A DNA stretch of 36,837 bases. Source: JAJISG01 sp964347325. GTDB taxonomy: Archaea > Thermoplasmatota > Thermoplasmata > RBG-16-68-12 > JAJISG01. The notes under the pieces were generated by a model, which worked only from the letters and a program-made list of their open reading frames with translations, had not been told where the DNA came from and did no database searches. The stretch spans positions 1-36,837 of the forward strand of contig CAYFYA010000016.1 of the NCBI GenBank assembly GCA_964347325.1, in the 5' to 3' direction. Below are positions 16,511-24,280 of this stretch, piece after piece. Both the position numbers and the translations under genes were made by a program. Within the stretch, counting starts at the first letter, position 1, and each line of letters begins with the position of its first letter.

Positions 16511-17314
16511 TCAGGCTAGCTGGATGCCCCACATTCGGAGGAGCTGTTTCCGGACCACGAATATGAAGATCAGGGCCGGTATGACCAGGAAGAGAGCACT
16601 GGAATAGAGGAAGTCCAGGGGGGCTCCCGCAAGTCGGGCAACGATAAAGGCCGGAAGGGTTCGGTTGTCCAGCGTCAGGATAGAGGCAGCGAAGACCTCG
16701 TTCCAGGAGACCACAAAGGAGAAGATCGCCACGGCGGCCAGACCAGGAGTCGCTAGGGGCAGCGCCACGCGGGCGAAAGCCTCCATCCGGCTGCAACCTA
16801 GGATCATGGCGGCTTCTTCGTACTCCGCGGGGACGCTGGCGAAGATGGCGGCGGAGATCAGGATGGCAAAGGGAAAGGCAAAGACGGTGTGAAGGAAGGC
16901 CACGCCCCAGACGGTGTCGTACAGTCCTAGGCGGATGTACAGCACGGCCAGGGGTATGGAGAGGACCGCGGCCGGGAACATGCGCGTCGTGATCACGCCC
17001 ACGGTGAAGATTCGTTGGCCCCGGAAGCGGAAGCGGGAGAGGGCGTAGCCGGCGGGGGTGCCGATCAGGAGGGACAGGGCCACCGTGATGACGGCCGTGA
17101 ATATGCTGTTCCACAGGGCGCGCTGGACTCCCGTCAGGGTGACAAAATTCAGGAAGTACTCGGGAGTCAACGTCTCAGGCAGTAGCCCCTTGGGCCGGTA
17201 GAGCTCTAGGCGGTCGGTAAAGGCACCGATGGCCAGGAAGAAGAGGGGGAGGAATATCCAGAGGGAGATGACAATCATGGCAGCGTATGCCACGATCTTC
17301 CATCGACGTATCAC
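16511..17314 (-). CDS. sugar ABC importer permease, MalG type, copy 2
   Basis: 267 residues from GTG 17314, chosen because GAGGTGG lies about 6 nt upstream and the GTG overlaps the preceding TGA as GTGA; the open frame extends to 17323. Six hydrophobic segments; the EAA loop is EEAAMILGCSRMEAFARVALP. It forms the channel with the MalF-type protein upstream. The ATPase gene follows after 15 bp. Confidence 0.9.
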   Translation of the reverse strand: MIRRWKIVAYAAMIVISLWIFLPLFFLAIGAFTDRLELYRPKGLLPETLTPEYFLNFVTLTGVQRALWNSIFTAVITVALSLLIGTPAGYALSRFRFRGQRIFTVGVITTRMFPAAVLSIPLAVLYIRLGLYDTVWGVAFLHTVFAFPFAILISAAIFASVPAEYEEAAMILGCSRMEAFARVALPLATPGLAAVAIFSFVVSWNEVFAASILTLDNRTLPAFIVARLAGAPLDFLYSSALFLVIPALIFIFVVRKQLLRMWGIQLA

Positions 17315-18159
17315 GGCCGCCACCTCGTGCGTAGCGCAAAGAGGTAGAAGAGGACGAAGAGGGTGGAGATGAGCATGATAACGAGGGCGAAGGCGGCAGC
17401 AACGGGAGTGTTTCGGACGTCGACGTAGGCGAGGTAGGTCTCACTAGCGAGGACCGGCAGGAGTCGGCCGGTGAGGACCAGGATCGGAGCGAAGAGTTGG
17501 AAGGCCAGGACCGTCCGTATGATCAGGGCCGTCTGGATGGTGGGTTTCAAGAGTGGGAGGACCACGAACCGGAGCCGCTGAAGCCGACTGGCCCCGAAGA
17601 CCCTAGATGCGTCGATGAAGTCCTTCTGAATTGCCTGAAGACCCGCCACGAGAATGATCATGACGATGGATGTAGCCCGCCACACCTCTGTCAGGGCTAC
17701 CGCCGTGAAGAGAAAGCCTGGTTCCTCAAGGCTCAAGAAGGCCACTCGAGTCTCCGTGAGGCCGAGGCCGAGCAGGAAGCTATTGAGGTAGCCTGTGCCC
17801 GTGAACATGGAGAGGAAGATGATGGCAGCGGCGATCTCCGATATCGCTATGGGAATGGCGGTCAAATACAGGAAGGCGCCCGTGCCGAACAGGCGGCTGT
17901 TGACCAGAAGAGCGATGACCAGGGCCAGACCCAGCTGGATGGGGATGATCACGGCGGTCAGAAGGAAAGTGTTCGCGAAGGCAGCTTGGAAGAGACGGCT
18001 CGAGGCCATTTCTTCGAAGTTAGCGAGACCGACCCACTCGCCCGTCTGCTGATCCGTGAAGGCGATCCAGATGCCTCCGCCTAGAGGGGTCGCGAAGAAT
18101 ATGAGGAAGTAGACGATGGCCGGAAGGATGAGGAGGAACGGCAGTAGGCGGCTCCGCAT
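17311..18159 (-). CDS. sugar ABC importer permease, MalF type, copy 2
   Basis: 282 residues from ATG 18159, with GAGGAGG about 5 nt upstream. Hydrophobic segments run through the protein, beginning with LLPFLLILPAIVYFLIFF. The EAA loop is IDASRVFGASRLQRLRFVVLP. The gene starts 20 bp after the binding-protein stop with no hairpin, unlike operon 1. Confidence 0.9.
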   Translation of the reverse strand: MRSRLLPFLLILPAIVYFLIFFATPLGGGIWIAFTDQQTGEWVGLANFEEMASSRLFQAAFANTFLLTAVIIPIQLGLALVIALLVNSRLFGTGAFLYLTAIPIAISEIAAAIIFLSMFTGTGYLNSFLLGLGLTETRVAFLSLEEPGFLFTAVALTEVWRATSIVMIILVAGLQAIQKDFIDASRVFGASRLQRLRFVVLPLLKPTIQTALIIRTVLAFQLFAPILVLTGRLLPVLASETYLAYVDVRNTPVAAAFALVIMLISTLFVLFYLFALRTRWRP

Positions 18160-18179
18160 GTCCCTCCTCAGCGTGGCGA

Positions 18180-19484
18180 CTAGCCGGGCAGTGGGAATTC
18201 AGCCCCCGTTTCCTGGAAGAGAGCCTGAAGGTCCGCGTCGAGGTCCGCCAGAACAGCCTGGATGTTCTCACCGGCAATGAGGATGCGGTCGAAGACATCC
18301 TTGTAGATCTGGGAGAACTCCCCAGCACGTGCCCCGAGGCCTCCCGGGATGGTTGCCAGGATAGCGTCTGCGGATCCTGCCTGAGCCGTCACGCCTGCAG
18401 CGATCTTTGCGATGGCCGGGTCCGTGATCTCCGGCTGAGCCTCATCGACCACAGGGAAGAAGCCCACTTCCTCCGCAATCAGGGCCTGGACGGAGGGACG
18501 GGTCAGGTACTCGATGAGCTGACGCCCCAGGTCGGGCCGCGGAGCACCCTCAAGGATGGCCAACCCTGCGGCCACGGCGATGTAGCCCCGACCCTCATCT
18601 GCCGACGGGGAAGGGACCACGCGGAAATCGTCGGGACTGGTGGTAATTGCCGTGCGGAATCGGGCCTGGTGGTCCCACGCAATCCACACGTCTTCCGCTA
18701 GAAGGGCTGCATCCATCGCATCCCAAGTGGGGGAGCTGGGGTGTACGAGGGGCCAGAGCTCGTCCCGCATGAACTCCCACATCGCGACCGCTTCGGGGGT
18801 GTCGAAATTGGCCACCGACCTGCCAGTAAAGGAAGGGTACAGGTAGCCGTGGCCCAGCCGGTGATACAGACCACCCGGGCCCGCTGGAAGACCGACAGGG
18901 CGGTCCATAGCCGTGTTGTCGGCGATGTTCTGCGCCCAGTCCTTCAACTCGGAGTAGGTCAGGGCGTTGACATCGGCCCCGCTTGGAAGGTACTGCATGG
19001 CTTCCTCATTGACTACCATGGCGTAGGTGGCCTGCATCCATGGGATGAAGAACTGCTCTCCGGCCGGCGTCCGGCTCAAATCCCAGAGGCCGGGAATGAA
19101 TGTGCGATCCGGCAGGCTTATCCCGTCCAAGTCCATGAGATACTCTCTCTCGGTGAGCAACGTGAAGTCACCGTGAAGTCCACCGGCCAGGGTGACCCTT
19201 ACATTGCCTGACTCCGCCTCACTCACGAGCCGGTCCTCGAACGTGGCGTAGCTCTGTTCCGGCACGAACGTGACCCGGACACCGAACTCCTCCTCGAAGG
19301 GCGGCAAGACCTCCTTTATAATGATCTCCGACTCTGCTGGCGGTGCCAGCTGCGTCGAACTCCAGATGATGGTTGGCGTTTCCGGGGGGCGATAGAAGAC
19401 GGCGAAGCCGACTCCGACCCCCGCAAGGAAGCCTATGACCACAAACACAACCACAAGCTGAATCCCAAATCTTCTTGGTTCCAT
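18180..19484 (-). CDS. ABC importer solute-binding protein (family 1), copy 2
   Basis: 434 residues from ATG 19484, with GGGGTGGAGG directly upstream; the open frame reaches 19511. A hydrophobic N-terminal segment (about 8-30, LVVVFVVIGFLAGVGVGFAVFY) is a signal or anchor. The mature part has the bacterial family-1 binding-protein pattern: IKEVLPPFEEEFGVRVTFV, a hinge-like WMQATYAMVVNEEA, and LIEYLTRPSVQALIAEEVGFFPVV near the C-terminus. Ligand class is probably a sugar, but iron- or polyamine-type binders share this fold. First gene of the operon. It lies just inside the direct repeat at 19.7 kb, so it appears to be part of the inserted block. Confidence 0.87.
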   Translation of the reverse strand: MEPRRFGIQLVVVFVVIGFLAGVGVGFAVFYRPPETPTIIWSSTQLAPPAESEIIIKEVLPPFEEEFGVRVTFVPEQSYATFEDRLVSEAESGNVRVTLAGGLHGDFTLLTEREYLMDLDGISLPDRTFIPGLWDLSRTPAGEQFFIPWMQATYAMVVNEEAMQYLPSGADVNALTYSELKDWAQNIADNTAMDRPVGLPAGPGGLYHRLGHGYLYPSFTGRSVANFDTPEAVAMWEFMRDELWPLVHPSSPTWDAMDAALLAEDVWIAWDHQARFRTAITTSPDDFRVVPSPSADEGRGYIAVAAGLAILEGAPRPDLGRQLIEYLTRPSVQALIAEEVGFFPVVDEAQPEITDPAIAKIAAGVTAQAGSADAILATIPGGLGARAGEFSQIYKDVFDRILIAGENIQAVLADLDADLQALFQETGAEFPLPG

Positions 19485-19523
19485 AACCTCCACCCCTAGG
19501 ACGGAGGACACAAGAGATGCGGC

Positions 19524-19533
19524 TACTTAACAT
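19524..19533 (-). promoter_or_regulatory. TATA-like box of sugar-importer operon 2
   Basis: The minus strand reads ATGTTAAGTA, about 40-50 bp before ATG 19484, giving a leader of about 19 nt. Confidence 0.45.
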
Positions 19534-19654
19534 TTTTCGAGAAAAGACCTCGTCGGTGCCCAGAGGAGGGACAGCCAGGAGGGGTGATCATTCTTGGAGC
19601 AGGACTATTGCATGTGAGTCTTTGATCGCCACAGCCTGTTTCCAGCTCAAGCTC

Positions 19655-19720
19655 TCTCAGAACCTGGCCTGTTCAGTACGACTGAGGACACTCCCTACGA
19701 AAGGGGGCGAAGTCCATCAT
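19655..19720 (-). pseudogene. truncated 5' remnant of the unknown gene (homologue of 12853-13791)
   Basis: From ATG 19720 the minus strand reads MMDFAPFRRECPQ, then S, Y and a stop, closely matching MVDFAAFRRENPQ at the start of the gene at 13791. Weak nucleotide similarity continues for about 20 more bases and then ends. This and its upstream sequence account for most of the 318-bp gap between the second sugar-binding-protein start and the oppF stop. I see no other gene in 19534-19654. Confidence 0.7.
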
Positions 19721-19944
19721 GGCCTTCCCAGAGAGGCGGGTTTTCAACTTGAGGCTTCACAGTAGCACATCGAAACTGTCCGGTTTTCCATTGCGGCCAG
19801 TCCTAGGTTGGTTCCGGTGGAGGAGGTGAACCCTCACCCTCCTTGGAGACCTCGGAGTCTAAGAGATGACACTTGACGAGTCTTCCCGCTACATCCAGAT
19901 CTCTGAGTTCCGGGGGTTCCCGGAACGTAATCCTTGCGTTCCTG
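19684..19944 (-). repeat. direct repeat copy B (oppF 3' end to unknown-gene 5' remnant)
   Basis: Same orientation as copy A at 13756-14018. In this copy the oppF end is intact and in frame while the unknown gene is cut short, the mirror image of copy A. The divergence between copies (point changes and small indels) shows the duplication is not recent and is not an assembly duplicate. Confidence 0.8.
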
Positions 19945-21083
19945 TGTCGAACTTCGATCCCCTCGATAGCTTTCGCCATAGGTCCAGCGTTCTCCATCAG
20001 GGTGCGGAGAGTCGCAGAGACGCGCTCCTCATCTCCATCTTCCACCGGAATGACCAAGGAGTTCTCCAACACGGTCCAAGATCGGAGTGGACCCGGTAGG
20101 TCGACCCCCGTCTCCATCGTCTGGAATTCGAGGAAATCTCTCAGGTCCCGGGGTTCCCAACCGCAGGCCGAGAATGCTTCGGGACAGCGGGGATGAAAGC
20201 TGCAGCCTCCCGGGGGTGATATGGCATCGGGCACCTCGCCCTTTAGAATCTCCTTCACCCTCCTCCGTGAAGGATCGGGTATCGGTATTGCCCCCAGGAG
20301 CGCCTGGGTGTAAGGATGCCACGGGTCCCGGTAGATTCCCTGCGCCTCGCCCATCTCAACGATTTTGCCCAGGTACATGATTGCGACCCGCTGACATACG
20401 AACTTGGCCGTGGCCAGGTCATGAGTAATGAAGATGTAGGTCAGGTCGTACTTCTGCCTGAGGTCCATGAGAAGCTCAAGCATTTTCGCCCTCACGGACA
20501 TGTCGAGCATGGCAACCGCTTCGTCGGCGATGATCAGGGACGGCCGCAGGATAATGGCCCTGGCGATGACAACCCTCTGCTTTTGTCCGCCGCTCAAGTC
20601 CGCAGGGTATCTCTCGTAGAACTCCTCCGCCGGCTCCAGACCGACCTCAACGAGTCTCTTCAACACCTCTTCTTTCGCCTCCTCCGCACTCTCCACGAGG
20701 CCGTGAATCTGTAGGGGGTGCGCTACCGCCTTTCCCACAGTCATTGCAGGATTCAGGGAAGCGTGGGGATCCTGAAAGACGATCTGCATCTTTCGGCGGA
20801 GGAGCCTCAACTCACCCTCAGGCATGTGCGTGATGTCTTCACCGTCGAAGAGGATCCTGCCGGACGTAGGCTCCGTTAGGCGCAGTATCGCCCTCCCGAG
20901 AGTGGTCTTGCCGCAGCCGCTCTCACCCACCAGGCCGAATATCTCTCCCCGCTCGAGGGACAGGCTCACATCATCAACGGCCTTGACGACTCCCCTTTCA
21001 CCGCTTAACAAGCGGCCCAGAAAGCTCCCCACCACGGGGTAGTGCTTCTTCAGGTGCTCGACCTCGAGGATGTAGTCAGCCAT
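19803..21083 (-). CDS. oppF: oligopeptide ABC importer ATPase, OppF/DppF type, with enlarged C-terminal domain
   Basis: 426 residues from ATG 21083; GTG 21092 is the longer alternative. Walker A GESGCGKTT (53-61), signature LSGGQKQR (163-170), Walker B IIADEAVAMLD with Ala in place of the usual Pro after DE, and the His switch THD (220-222). The C-terminal oligopeptide/HPY domain begins CSFHPRCPEAFSAC (294-307) and ends PPELRDLDVAGRLVKCHLL. Between these parts lie about 75 extra residues not usual in the family, making it about 100 residues longer than typical OppF. It overlaps dppD by 8 nt and ends the operon. A remnant of its 3' end occurs at 13.9 kb. Confidence 0.92.
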   Translation of the reverse strand: MADYILEVEHLKKHYPVVGSFLGRLLSGERGVVKAVDDVSLSLERGEIFGLVGESGCGKTTLGRAILRLTEPTSGRILFDGEDITHMPEGELRLLRRKMQIVFQDPHASLNPAMTVGKAVAHPLQIHGLVESAEEAKEEVLKRLVEVGLEPAEEFYERYPADLSGGQKQRVVIARAIILRPSLIIADEAVAMLDMSVRAKMLELLMDLRQKYDLTYIFITHDLATAKFVCQRVAIMYLGKIVEMGEAQGIYRDPWHPYTQALLGAIPIPDPSRRRVKEILKGEVPDAISPPGGCSFHPRCPEAFSACGWEPRDLRDFLEFQTMETGVDLPGPLRSWTVLENSLVIPVEDGDEERVSATLRTLMENAGPMAKAIEGIEVRHRNARITFREPPELRDLDVAGRLVKCHLLDSEVSKEGEGSPPPPEPT

Positions 21084-22230
21084 TCTGTCCACCGTACAGG
21101 TAACAAGCCGCCAGGGAGCCTTCAGCGTCCACTGTTGGAGGCTCCCGCTGGCTGCATATGTCCATTACGTGGGGGCACCGAGGATAGAATCGACATCCTG
21201 AGGGTGGGTTAATCAGGTCTGGAGGTGAACCGGCGATGGACTTCAGATCCTGCGTTTCGAGGTGAATCACCGACGACAGGAGGCCCTCTGTATAGGGATG
21301 CTTGGGGCTCGAGAATAGCTGAGATACATCCGCTACCTCGACCAACTTGCCCGCGTACATGACCCCAACCCTGTCACAGGCCTCTGCAACGATGCCCAGA
21401 TTGTGGGTGATGAGCAGAAGCGCCATTTCTACGGACTCCTTGAGCGTCTCTATGAGCTGTAGGATCTGGGACTCCACCAGGACATCTAGCGAAGTCGTTG
21501 GCTCGTCGGCGATCAGAAGCCGTGGGTCCATGACCAAGGCCATGGCGATCATGATCCTCTGTCTCATCCCTCCGGAGAACTCGTGGGGATAGTTCTTGAG
21601 CCGGGAGGGTGGGATTCCCACTGAAGAAAGCGCTTTCAGCGCCTCTCCCTCCGCCTCCACGTTCGAGACATCCCGGTGGGCCTGTATGAGCTCCACGAAG
21701 TGGTCTCTAATCGACATAAGAGGGTCCAGACGAGACATGGGATCCTGGAAGATCAAGGAGATCTCCTCCCCCCTCAACACCCGCATTGTCTCTTGGGCAA
21801 AAATGGTGACATCGTAGGGCCTCTTGATATCGAGTAGCCGGCCTATGTCCGTGACGATCTCTGCCGAGCCCCTCCCCTCCTTCTTAAGACGGGCCAACGC
21901 CGCCTGAAGGGCGTGGGAATCCAGGGCGGGGTAGCCATTGTCGCCGATGACCCCATCGAGGAGAGGCCGCAGCTGTGCTTCAAGCTCCAGCATCTTCTCG
22001 CGTTCCCTCGGTGGCATCTTGAAGAGGATCTCGCCCCTGACAAGCGTCCCGGGGGGTAGGATGCCAAGGAGAGCCTTTCCTAGGGTCGACTTGCCGCAGC
22101 CCGTCTCTCCAACGAGGCCGAGGGCTTGACCCTCCTCGATTTCCAGGCTCACGTTGTCGACGGCCCTTACTTGTCCTCGTCTCGTTTGGTAGAAAACGTG
22201 CAGGTTCCGGATCTCGATGATGTTGGGCAT
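21076..22230 (-). CDS. oppD: oligopeptide ABC importer ATPase, OppD/DppD type, with insertion
   Basis: 384 residues. Walker A GETGCGKSTL (41-50), Q-loop LIFQDPMSRLDPL (about 159), signature FSGGMRQR, Walker B LLIADEPTTSLD, His switch THNLG, and a C-terminal HPY domain with CRFYPRCPHVMDIC. Between the GEILF strand (66-70) and the EEISLIFQDP strand (155-164) there are 84 residues where the family usually has about 18, including a predicted helical and charged stretch. The ATG overlaps the dppC stop by one base (TGATG). It pairs with OppF to drive peptide uptake. Confidence 0.92.
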   Translation of the reverse strand: MPNIIEIRNLHVFYQTRRGQVRAVDNVSLEIEEGQALGLVGETGCGKSTLGKALLGILPPGTLVRGEILFKMPPREREKMLELEAQLRPLLDGVIGDNGYPALDSHALQAALARLKKEGRGSAEIVTDIGRLLDIKRPYDVTIFAQETMRVLRGEEISLIFQDPMSRLDPLMSIRDHFVELIQAHRDVSNVEAEGEALKALSSVGIPPSRLKNYPHEFSGGMRQRIMIAMALVMDPRLLIADEPTTSLDVLVESQILQLIETLKESVEMALLLITHNLGIVAEACDRVGVMYAGKLVEVADVSQLFSSPKHPYTEGLLSSVIHLETQDLKSIAGSPPDLINPPSGCRFYPRCPHVMDICSQREPPTVDAEGSLAACYLYGGQNG

Positions 22231-23171
22231 CAGCCTTTCTCTTTCCTCAGGAGCGGGTTAATGATGTCGTTGAGGCCCTCCCCCAACATACTCAGGGCAG
22301 CCGTAAGAATGACGATCATTAGGCCGGGAAAAAAGGAGGTCCACCAGACGCCGCTATAGAGGAACCTCCTTCCAGTGCTGAGGTCCAGTCCCCAATCGGC
22401 GATAGGCTCTTCGAGGCCAAAACCAAGGAAGCTGAGGCCTGCGGCCGTGAGCACGGCATCGGCTGCATTGATAGAGAAGATCACCGGAATCGACACGATG
22501 ACGTTGTAGGTGATGTACGACAGGATAACGGTCCAGGGTTTGGCTCCGAGGGCCCTTGCGGCCTCCACGTAGGCCTCCTGTTTCACAGAAAGGACGTGGT
22601 TCCTGATGACCCTGAAGTAAATTGGGACGTAAATCACTGTTATGGCTATGGAGATGTTGAAGATGCCCTTCCCTATCATTGTCGCGATCGAGAGGGCAAG
22701 GAGCAGCCCTGGGAAGGCGTAGATGGAGTCCATGATCATGACCTGGATCCTGTCTAAGTACCCGCCCAGGTAGCCGGAGATCAAGCCCAGGGGGAGGCCT
22801 ATGAGCAGGGCTATCATCGTCGCGATGCCCATGATTGATAGTGAAGTCCGGGCTCCGAAAATCACTCGACTGAACACGTCCCTGCCGAAACGGTCGGTCC
22901 CCATCAGGTGTGCGGAAGTAGGGGGCTCGTTGGGGGTGGCGACGAATTCGGTGGGTTCATAGGGGGCGATGAAGGGTGCGAAAATAGCAAGGACGATGAA
23001 CCCTAGGAACATGAAGAGGCCCAACCAGGTCATGATTCCTGCCAGGGTCCGCCTCTCCCGAACGAGGGGGGCAAAGACTCTGCCGATGATGCTCCTGCGA
23101 TACTTGGCAGGGATCTGAGCCCACCCAGTCCTCAGGGCCCCAGCGGCCCTACCCTTTTTGCCGCTCCCCAA
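22230..23171 (-). CDS. oppC: oligopeptide ABC importer permease, OppC/DppC type
   Basis: 313 residues, starting with TTG at 23171; GAGGGG lies about 5 nt upstream. A basic N-terminal tail precedes the first helix (about 43-68). The OppC pattern HLMGTDRFGRDVFSRVIFGARTS, split across the early periplasmic loop, is clear. The coupling loop is VEAARALGAKPWTVILSYI, and the C-terminus has LSFLGFGLEEPIADWG. It forms the channel with OppB, and peptide uptake is the expected role, though nickel and sugar transporters share this family. Confidence 0.92.
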   Translation of the reverse strand: MGSGKKGRAAGALRTGWAQIPAKYRRSIIGRVFAPLVRERRTLAGIMTWLGLFMFLGFIVLAIFAPFIAPYEPTEFVATPNEPPTSAHLMGTDRFGRDVFSRVIFGARTSLSIMGIATMIALLIGLPLGLISGYLGGYLDRIQVMIMDSIYAFPGLLLALSIATMIGKGIFNISIAITVIYVPIYFRVIRNHVLSVKQEAYVEAARALGAKPWTVILSYITYNVIVSIPVIFSINAADAVLTAAGLSFLGFGLEEPIADWGLDLSTGRRFLYSGVWWTSFFPGLMIVILTAALSMLGEGLNDIINPLLRKEKG

Positions 23172-23180
23172 CTGATCCCC

Positions 23181-24203
23181 TCAATACCTAATCCTCGGAT
23201 CGATGAATGCGTTCACGAGGTCTATGATCAGGCTGGCCAGTACGATGAGGATCGCGTAGAAGACAATGATACCCTGGACCACAGGAAAGTCCCTCTCCTC
23301 GATGGCGCTCAGGAGCCGCGTGCCCATCCCCGGCCAGGAGAAGGTCGTCTCCGTAAGGACGGCCCCTGCGAAGAGGATCGCGAACTGGAGCCCCATGACG
23401 GTTACGACGGGGACGAGGGCGTTCTTGAACGCGTGCTTGTAGATGACTCTCCTCTCCCTCACGCCCCTCGACCTTGCCGCCTCGACATAATCGGATGTCA
23501 TGGTCTGCAGCATGTTGACCCTGACCATTCGAGTGAACACTCCCGAGATGACCAGTCCGAGGGTGACTACAGGCAGAATCAGATGGGCAGCGGCATCCAC
23601 AAACTTATCCAGGTTCCCCTCGAGAAGGCTATCGATAGTGTACAGTCCTGTGATGCGGTTCGGGAATTCGAGGCCGGAGAATCTCGTATTCGGAGGGACC
23701 CATCCGAGCCAGATGCTGAAGACCAGCTGAAGCATCAGGCCGAGCCAGAAGATTGGGATGACGTAGATGACGATTCCGTAGAGCCTCAACCCCATGTCCG
23801 TGGGGGTGTCCCTCTTTGCCCCAGCGATGGTCCCCGTCACTATGCCAACCAGGATGGCGAAGGCCATGCTGTAGAGGGTCAGCTCGAGGGTAGCTGGGAA
23901 GACGCTAAAGATCCTAAAGGCGACCGATTGGCCGGAGTACTTGAATGAGTGGCCCAGGTCGCCCGTGAAGACTCGGGCCAGGTAGTCGAAGTACTGGACG
24001 ACAATGGGCCTGTCGAGGCCCAGTTGCCTCTTAGCCTCCTCCACGACGTCCGGGGGAGCTCTACCCCCGTAGAGGGCTGTAACCGGATCCCCGGGAATGG
24101 CCCGGAGGACTATGAAGACAACGGTGAGCAGGATGAGGAGCATCGGAAGGGAAAGAAGCAGTCGTGCGATGATGTAGGCCCTGAGAGAAGATCCGCCACG
24201 CAT
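23181..24203 (-). CDS. oppB: oligopeptide ABC importer permease, OppB/DppB type
   Basis: 340 residues from ATG 24203, with GAGGAG about 6 nt upstream. The N-terminal helix is followed by FIVLRAIPGDPVTALYGG and QLGLDRPIVVQYFDYL, the standard OppB opening. The coupling loop is VEAARSRGVRERRVIYKHAFKNALVPV. It ends in NAFIDPRIRY, the typical family C-terminus. The gene follows the binding-protein gene after 77 bp that contain a T-rich tract and a TATA element, so the permease/ATPase genes may have their own promoter. Confidence 0.93.
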   Translation of the reverse strand: MRGGSSLRAYIIARLLLSLPMLLILLTVVFIVLRAIPGDPVTALYGGRAPPDVVEEAKRQLGLDRPIVVQYFDYLARVFTGDLGHSFKYSGQSVAFRIFSVFPATLELTLYSMAFAILVGIVTGTIAGAKRDTPTDMGLRLYGIVIYVIPIFWLGLMLQLVFSIWLGWVPPNTRFSGLEFPNRITGLYTIDSLLEGNLDKFVDAAAHLILPVVTLGLVISGVFTRMVRVNMLQTMTSDYVEAARSRGVRERRVIYKHAFKNALVPVVTVMGLQFAILFAGAVLTETTFSWPGMGTRLLSAIEERDFPVVQGIIVFYAILIVLASLIIDLVNAFIDPRIRY

Positions 24204-24234
24204 TGTCTCTCCTCAGCTCGGCACTGAAGCGCGA

Positions 24235-24244
24235 GCTATAATAC
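24235..24244 (-). promoter_or_regulatory. internal TATA box before oppB
   Basis: The minus strand reads GTATTATAGC, about 35 bp before the oppB ATG, just after a pyrimidine/T-rich tract. Confidence 0.5.
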
Positions 24245-24247
24245 TTG

Positions 24248-24266
24248 TTGAAAAGAAAGAAAGAGG
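24248..24266 (-). terminator. T-rich tract after the binding-protein gene
   Basis: Minus strand CCTCTTTCTTTCTTTTC begins about 15 nt after the binding-protein stop. Archaeal RNA polymerase often terminates at such T-rich runs, so partial termination here would raise binding-protein mRNA over the permease genes. Confidence 0.45.
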
Positions 24267-24280
24267 GGAGGAGGCAGAGG

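Noticed and set aside
13756..19944. Transposon or assembly duplication as the cause of the two direct repeats
   Set aside because: No transposase, terminal inverted repeats or short target duplication is seen, and the copies differ by many substitutions and indels, so they are not a collapsed or duplicated read artefact.
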